Below, in pieces: positions 56,745 to 64,000 of a stretch of DNA of 64,000 bases. The stretch comes from Nageia nagi (lineage: Eukaryota; Pinophyta), in assembly GCA_050084985.1 (NCBI GenBank), contig JBITNC010000001.1, forward strand, positions 162,378,001 through 162,442,000, read 5' to 3'. A model generated the notes under the pieces. It did not search any database. It was given only the letters and a program-made list of their open reading frames with translations, and was not told the DNA's origin. Position 1 is the first letter of the stretch. Each line of letters starts with the position of its first letter. The translations under genes and the position numbers were made by a program.

Positions 56745-58754
56745 AACTATGAAATATTATAGATAATGAGGTTAGAATAAATCACAAACTACTATTGAAC
56801 GTATCCCACATGGATGTCTACACTAAGTTAAGTCCACTTTTGTGGAAGTATTTGGACTTAAACATTATGTTGAAAAAATTGAGATCCCTATATTAATGTA
56901 ATTTATATAAGGATAACGATTTATATTTAGGATCCCAAAAAAAGATCAGGATCCCAATTTTGAATTGGGATCCCTATATTAAAAAAAAAATAGTACATAA
57001 ATATTTATCTAGATCCCAATTTTTGAACATGTAAAAAAATTAAGATCCCTATATTTATCAAGATCTTAATTTTTGAACATATATTGAGATCTCAATATTT
57101 TTAAATTTTTTTCCCTCTATTTCAAGCACATTTTAGGCTTAGAAAAGGCTTGGTGAGCCAACCCTTAGCCATGGACCTACAAGTATGTGTTCATGGCAAT
57201 TTCAATATAAAATCTCAACTTAGGGCATGCATTTGATGCAGTTTTGGATAGAATGTTTTCATGAAATTAAAACCCATTTCAAATTAAAGAGTATAGATTT
57301 CAAATATGTGTTTTTTTATAAATGGATTACATTTTATATTTTTCAATTAATTTTCAATGGAACTGGTACATATACTTGAAATATGAGGGTATCTTATTTT
57401 CTTAAGAACTTTTTTTTGGAATTATGAAAATTAAATTATATGGAGATAAGCTACATATAATTATCTACAAGACTAAAAAAATTAAAAATAGGATAAGTTT
57501 AGGTCAAATTATGTGTACCGAACATGAGCACTTTTTGAAATAAAAAATATGACCAATACAAAATCAATAAAAAAAATATTCATGAAAAAATTATGGGAAA
57601 ATATTAAGTAAAAGCTTCAATCTCTTAGGTATCTATGCTCAAAAGGATTTTAAAAAATAATTTGATTTAGATTAAATTATGCTTTCTAAAAACATGTATG
57701 GTATGGTCCTAAAATAATATATTTTAAAAAATGATTTTTATTTGTCCCTATCAAAATTTATTTTTTATCATCTAGGTATTGGAATAAATTATATATTTGA
57801 AAACTAGACTCTAAGCACTACATTTTCACCATAGTGACTTTTTTCATGATTTCATGTCTAAGTGCTTCAAATTTTGAGATCAATTATGTTGAAACATGAA
57901 AATCAAGGAAAAAACTCACTTTTTAGCCATAAAGTGAACCCAACTTCTTACATTGAACTGCATCTTGAGGACCATTATGACATGCATGAACTTACTTGGA
58001 CCAAAGTTAGCTATCCATATTAGGATTTAAGTTGACTTTCTAAGGCAATATGATGAAGAGTAAAATAGAGTCATCCAAATCTAAAGATTAAAGAAATAGT
58101 TAATTTGTTTGTTTCTATCTTATTTTATCTCTTTTAAGGTTTATTATGCTTTAAACACTAGTGAGTTATAAATTTAGGCAATATATGTGAAGGGTAGTAT
58201 TTATATAGTTTGATCATACTTGAGTTAATTTTGTAAAGGTTTGAGGACCTTAAAACCTTTAGGACTAATACCAAAAAAATCTCTTGTTAGTGTATGAATT
58301 CATTTAGCATTAGATGTTATGGTATCTCTAAACTCAATAGACCCTTCATTGTAAATCCTAATCATATTTCCTACTAGTTAACTATTCAATAAACAAATAT
58401 GATTTTTTATTTTTAACTGAGTTATTATTTATATAATATGTTAAATAATACATACAATATTCACCACCTTATCCATGCAAATATTATTTAATACATGTGA
58501 AAATATCAATAAATATTTTATGTTTAGATCTTTGTATTATTCTAGGTATAATTTCATTATATTAGCTTTATACAATGAGAAATAAATTTTTTTAGAAATT
58601 AGGAAAAGTAAATAAGTGAATTTTTACCTTAACAAAAGTTTAATCACTAATTGAGGTTCTACTTAAATGGTTTTATAAGAAATTCTTATATATGCATTTA
58701 ACAATATAAATTAAAATTATTTTACTATTTTTAATAAGGTAGGGTAATTGTAGA
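56745..58754. other. AT-rich stretch without gene
   Basis: No coding region recognised. Between 56880 and 57110 GATCCC(T/A)ATAT and GATCCCAATTTT phrases recur in both orientations, a small local repeat cluster. Confidence 0.45.
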
Positions 58755-59790
58755 GTTTGATATAAAGTATAAAACTTGTTGTTTATATAGAAATTTTTAT
58801 GAAATTAATTTATTTCATTACTTGTTAAGTTTGGCCCATTATCCATGGAAACTTGAGATGATACACCAAACCTAATTATAATGTTACCAATAATAAACTC
58901 AATAAATTTGTTACCTTTTGAGGACTTCAATGGGGTATATTATATCCATTTTGTAAACTATTTTAAGATTTTAATAATAAATTTATGACCTTCTCTTAAA
59001 TGATAATGAATAACACCAATCAAATCAATAACCAATATAGACAAATGCCATGGAAAAACTATAACATTAGCCTCTTAAGAAGTGGTTAATTAAATATTAA
59101 TATTCTTTTAACATCATAATTCATGAAATCAAGATCAAGTTGACATGGATGGTATGTATTTTGTAATATCACCTTATCTTGTTGTAGAGGTCTTAGAATT
59201 ACCAAAGGAAGGTAAGTTAATTCGTAGGACCAAAACCAAGCAAGTGGAATAATTAGCCAAGTTCTTGAAGGGGAAGGAGATGTTATGCTCACTCCAATTT
59301 GGAATTGCCTATGAGTCTCTTCCAAAACCATGGGATAAAGTGGAAAGGATTTTAGTAATGAAAATTTTGATATTAGAGGGAAAGCATAGGAGAATGTTTT
59401 ATTATCATATTGACATTTTGAACTTCATTTACCATCAAGAGTCGATTAATATCATGAACTTGTTATTTCATTAATTACCAAAATCCATCAATGCAAGGAA
59501 TATGGTTGAGAGGAAGTTTCCTTCAAGCATCAAGGGCTCATTAATTTAATTTCTTATCACATATTGGAGAAGAAAAAAGGTAAGAAAGGAGTAATGACAC
59601 ATAGGAAAATTGGCCTCCTAGTTTCTCAAATATAGTTTCTACTTAAGGTTTGGAGAAAGGGAACTAAATCTACTAAATGAATGAAGGTGATGGTTGAATA
59701 AATCCTAGAGTTAGAGGAGGAAGAGAATGAAATTCCTCTAAGTAAATGGTGTAAAATTTCTATAATAGAGGATCATTACAAATTCAATTT
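58755..59790. repeat. Second copy of the integrase/unknown ORF segment
   Basis: 58755-59545 is a diverged direct repeat of about 55645-56425. The minus-strand half (58760-59090) is an integrase fragment. The + strand half contains 59265-59474 (MKGKEMLCSLQFGIAYESLP, then PWDKVERILVMKILILEGKH). The junction between the two halves is shared, so the join predates the duplication. Glu-rich coding goes on to about 59790. Confidence 0.7.
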
Positions 59791-59799
59791 GGAATGAGT

Positions 59800-61085
59800 A
59801 TTTTTAAAATTTGATTGATATTTTAAAACTTGGTATTCATAATTCTTATCATTTGGTGGAATAAAAGAGAGAATGATGAATAATTAGATAAATTTTTAAA
59901 GGAGAAGGAGAGATAATACATGGTGTGGGAAAGAAAATATTGATGAGAGATGAAGATTTAACATATTATGTATAAATAAAGGGGAAGAAAATTCTTACCT
60001 TTAAGGTGGAATGAGTAATCAAACCTAATGCACATTTTATTGATTATTTATCCAAATTCACATTTTATTGGTTATTTATCCAAATTCTCCCCATTAGTTA
60101 ATTACTCTTTATTTTTGAGTTCTCTAGGTTATATAATAATTTAAATTTATCATCTTCATTTAGGTTATAAGGGATTATAGTTATATCTATAATTTTTTAC
60201 CTAAACTTCCTTAAGTTCATAGTATTTATCATAGTATAGTGGTCATTCGTTAAGGTTCTAGTTTTCTTAGAAATAATATGAGTTTTGAGATCCACATTAG
60301 TTTGTTTTGGACATAAAGACTCAAATGAATTTGACTTTAATATTGATAGTTTAAGTGTGAGCTTGGCTAATTTAATGTTAGCTTTTTAAGTGAAATTTTT
60401 ATAGGTAAAAAAATATATTATATCAATGAAGTAATTAGAGAAGATAAAATTTAGCTTAGATGCATAGAAACTTGGTAGTACATGGGTGCAATATAAAATA
60501 TAAAACATGAAATAATAATGTGGCTTCAAAAAATAGGATAGGGTAGCAAAATATATTTCTTTAAAATATTGACATTAAGCATGATGAAGACTTGTATTCT
60601 TGCTTGCCACTCTTATCTTGATTCAAAGATCATATTGTCACTCGTAGGACTATCTTACCATGAGTATGTCAATTGATCACAATGAAAGCAACTATGATGA
60701 TCAGAATAAGATAGAATCTAATACAATATAGACTAAATAATTTGAAACTCTCGTAGAATAGATTAATTGAGAGAGCTAAATAGTTTAATCATTTTATAGG
60801 ATGTTTTCCATCTTTTGGTTTAACTATGACTCTATGATATAGCGGATATTCAATTATATATGGTGATATAACTTAAGCATAGAAAAAGCTAATGAAGTCT
60901 CAATGTTTAATTAATGGAAAATCATCTTGATGAAGTGAGGGAAGATCAAAATGAGCCTCTAAAATATGAGATATCTATCTTTCAAAATGATTTAAGATAG
61001 TATCTGCATCCTTACTTTTCTTATGAAGATATTGTATTTCTTTCAAACTAAATTAACCAGGTAAGAATGGTAGGTACAACATTGG
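59800..61085. other. AT-rich stretch without gene
   Basis: I see no coding or repeat structure. CCAAATTC-CATTTTATTG(A/G)TTATTTATC is duplicated near 60035-60085. Confidence 0.45.
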
Positions 61086-61089
61086 AGAC

Positions 61090-61960
61090 TATTTTTTAAC
61101 ATTATGCTTTTATATTACATAAACATATAAACATAAATAAATTTATAAATTAAAAAATAAATTAAACATAAATATTTATATATAAATTTATTGAATGAAT
61201 TAAATTATAAACATAAACATTTAAAATTATCATAAACATTAGTAATATAAACATAAATAACATTATAAAATAAAGAAAATAATAATAAACTAAATATTAA
61301 TTTAAAAAAAAATACATAAAAATAAATGAAGATTAAAATAATAAACATAAACATAAATAAAGTTATAAAATGAAGATTAAAAAAACATAGACATTTAAAC
61401 ATAAACTTATGAAATAAAGTAAAATTTAAACATAAACATTTAAAATAAACATGAACATTAATAATATAAATATAAATAAAGTTATAAAATTAAGACTAAA
61501 AGAAATATAAACTTATTAAATAAAGTAAATTTTAAATATAAATATTTAAAATAAACATAAACATTAATAATATGAACATAAAATAAATTATAAAATAAAG
61601 ATTAAAATAATAAAAATAAATATTAATTTAATATAATAAAAAAATTTACATAAACATAAATGAAGACTAAAATAATTAACATTAACATAAGTAAAGACTG
61701 ATATAATAAAAATAAATATAAATTTTATATAATATAAAAAAAGTAAAAAAAAATTGCATAAACATAAAAAAAGTTATAAAATGGAGACTAAAAAAACATA
61801 AACATTTAAACATAAATTTATGAAATAAAGTAAAATTTAAAGATAAACATTTAAAATAAACATGAACATTAACGTAATATAATATAAAAAATAATACATA
61901 AATTTAATACAAAGTAAAATATAATAAACATAAAATATAATAAATTCAAAGGTTAAAAAC
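61090..61960. repeat. AT-rich degenerate tandem repeat
   Basis: Extremely AT-rich, built from ATAAACAT, AAATAAAGTTATAAAAT and ATTTAAAATAAACAT. A longer unit around TGAAATAAAGTAAAATTTAA recurs at about 61408, 61515 and 61820, with a spacing of about 107 bp between the first two. Confidence 0.8.
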
Positions 61961-62379
61961 TATTTCATAATCGATATGCTCTCTAACAAATTCTTAATCA
62001 TCGATTTGAAAATAAACTTTGAAATCTTAAAAAAAATATCTACGAAGTAATAATAATAATAATAATTCATACGACAAAATGTATTTAAGATAAAAGGGAC
62101 TTTTTTTTTTTCCTATTCTTTATTGATGAGAAAGTAATACCATATTTGAAGATGCAAAATGTCTATGATGTATGGGAATGATTCAATAATATTTCTCAGA
62201 TTTCCAATTTAAATAACTTTTTTTAAAATAAATTGACTATTGTCATAATGATAAAGGATATAAAGTTCAAAACTTCATATATTACGTGAGAGTTATTTAT
62301 GGTCAACTTCCTGATGTAAATAACGAGGTATAAGTTAAGGATATTATGTCTATTATTTTAGACTATCGACTTAAACATT

Positions 62380-63080
62380 TGAGTCTATTACTTTGATCAG
62401 TCCAGAGTACTTCAATTGGTACATCTGTTCTGACGGCATGGGCAAGTAACGGGAGGAACCAGCGATCAGGACAAGAGCGTTGGGTTTTATATTTCCGGTA
62501 TGGACATGTTAGTTTATATGTCTGTTCGAGGGAGGAACGTAAAATATTGTCATGGCCGAGATACATATTGTCATGGTTAGGACTGACTCAATTTAACTCC
62601 CAGCATAACAACCGTGTGTGTTGTCCACATATCGTGAAGCTCCGGAAAGTACCGTACTGCGTTGAATTTTATATGATTTGAGGGCTTCAACCTTGCATTA
62701 TTGAGATATTTTGTATCCACATCAATATCTTATCTCTCACGTCTACAATAGCATAGAAGGTGTCGTAATATTTCCTTGTAAATATCACTAGCTATACGCC
62801 GAAGAGAGAGGAGAATGATTGATTGCTATTCAAACTTGTATATAATAATTGGGTTTTCATGTTCCCATGATTTTTGGGTTGATATATGCTGCTAGAGCAT
62901 CTCTTACAGTGTTTTGTAAGCAGGTATTCCATTCTATCCAGGTATTCCGTTCTTAACAGTAGATGCGTCGGCTAGAGTTTCTTAATTTATAGTGTTTGAC
63001 AGCTGAAACAACACACACAACAGTTCACGTTTGCCGTGCTAATGAGTTGTGTTAGCACTCCAGGTGAACACTATTATTAC
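62380..63080. other. CpG-retaining stretch, possible low-copy DNA
   Basis: About 20 or more CpG sites within 700 bp, against very few elsewhere. GC content is visibly higher. No convincing protein frame: the longest, 62566-62363 on the minus strand, is short and unrecognised. It could be an unmethylated regulatory or gene-end fragment, or a young insertion. Confidence 0.5.
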
Positions 63081-64000
63081 AATCATTTACCATATCGATA
63101 CTTTAATTTCAAGATTTTATTTTGAAATAATATAATTATAGTTAATTCTAGCTTAGCCTCTAAATTAAATACCCTATACATCTTAGTGAAACCAACATTC
63201 TTGCAACACTTTCTAAGTGGATTAATATTTTAATGCACTCCTTCTAAAAACTTTTAAATTTTTGTTTTTATATATTTGTTATCTTGAAACTTAGATTTGT
63301 AGTAATCAAATCAAGGTCTAGAATAAAAGTCCAACAATATTAGCAAACATTCACCTTTAACATTCAATCACGTTATGAATACTCAAAAATAAAACTCATT
63401 TACTTTGAGATTTAGATAAAGTAATAGAGGATTAAAAAGTTCTATATATATTTTTAGAGACTTGTTATGCATATAATGAATTGAAATAAAACATATCTAA
63501 AATGTGTACTCATTTTCTATATTATGTGTGCATTTTACAAAATACATATAGATTTTTTATACTTATGAAAATATAAAAAATAAGATAATATTTTATTTCT
63601 TGAAAATATAAACATATTTTTGAAGAAACTTTGTTGCATTCTCAATGATTTTGCAAGGTTTTGAGTTTTTTAAAGGTAAAATTTTGATTTTTTTTCTTTT
63701 AAGTTGATGAATAGAACATGTGATGAGGTATCACCAAAACAAGCTAGAACTAATTATGTAGCAAACCCATGCAACTTACAATCTAAAATATATAAAGATC
63801 ACAACCATCATTATTTCTATATACTTGATAAAATTAAAGAAAAATTATGCATACATAAACTAAACCAATGTGTAACTTATTGTAACTCATTTTATTCATA
63901 AATGCATTGAAATTTTTTATAGGAATTCACTCCATTTACATCAATTATTATTCTACATTTAGAGAGGATCTACATTAAAATTGGCAATCTATAAGTAGAT
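63081..64000. other. AT-rich end of window, no gene
   Basis: No supported feature. A 65-codon + strand frame (63704-63901) has no recognisable content. Confidence 0.5.

Noticed and set aside
56880-57110. GATCCC phrase cluster as an LTR end
   Set aside because: No partner copy, TG/CA ends or target duplication were found.
62363-62566. 67-codon minus-strand frame in the CpG-rich stretch as a real gene
   Set aside because: Short, with no recognisable domain, start context or neighbouring exon.

Overview
This window looks like intergenic DNA from a plant with a large, old, repeat-filled nuclear genome. The case rests on Ty3/gypsy retrotransposons of the Tat type, captured plant mobile domain (PMD) genes, a CACTA-like transposon, AT-rich composition with strong CpG loss, and no intact host gene in 64 kb. 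A gymnosperm or another large-genome seed plant would fit, but the sequence does not name the species. Every coding region found is broken by stops or frameshifts.

The layout is a nest of LTR retrotransposons whose edges I could place from LTR pairs and target-site duplications (TSDs). Element A (110-51917, + strand, oldest) carries a decayed gag and an antisense PMD gene, with no recognisable pol. It was interrupted three times: by a 1.07 kb CACTA-like element (4451-5518), by element B (6396-28665) and by element D (30436-50436). B is a minus-strand Tat-type element of about 18 kb after its insert is removed. It has gag, protease, reverse transcriptase (RT), two RNase H regions, integrase, an extra sense ORF, and a second, different PMD gene on the opposite strand next to the 3' LTR. 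D is also on the minus strand, about 14.5 kb without its insert. Its archaeal-type RNase H lies before the RT, and it has a long unknown sense ORF after integrase. Two copies of one short non-autonomous family sit inside these: C1 (19259-23512, minus) in the gag of B, and C2 (41698-47200, plus) in the gag of D. Each C copy keeps gag and a scrap of the integrase C-terminus.

TSDs read by eye are CTATG for B, GTAAT for C1, TCAAC for D, GGTTG for C2, and ATAAT/GTAAT (one mismatch) for A. Rough hand counts of LTR divergence are about 4-5% for B, 5% for C1, 7-8% for C2, 12% for D and more than 15% for A. This agrees with the nesting, except that C1 and B are too close to order.

To the right of A (51923-64000) there is no intact gene. 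The stretch holds a 111-bp minisatellite with an in-frame 37-residue repeat, a duplicated segment of about 0.7 kb that joins an integrase fragment to an unknown ORF on the other strand, a long AT-rich degenerate repeat, and one short CpG-retaining stretch (about 62380-63080) unlike anything else here.

The main points for a second look are the two antisense PMD genes, a PMD fragment found in only one LTR of A, the domain order and unknown ORF of D, and arrays in the C-family LTRs that appear to descend from TGACGTCA (bZIP-type) sites. All calls come from reading and hand translation; no database search was run.
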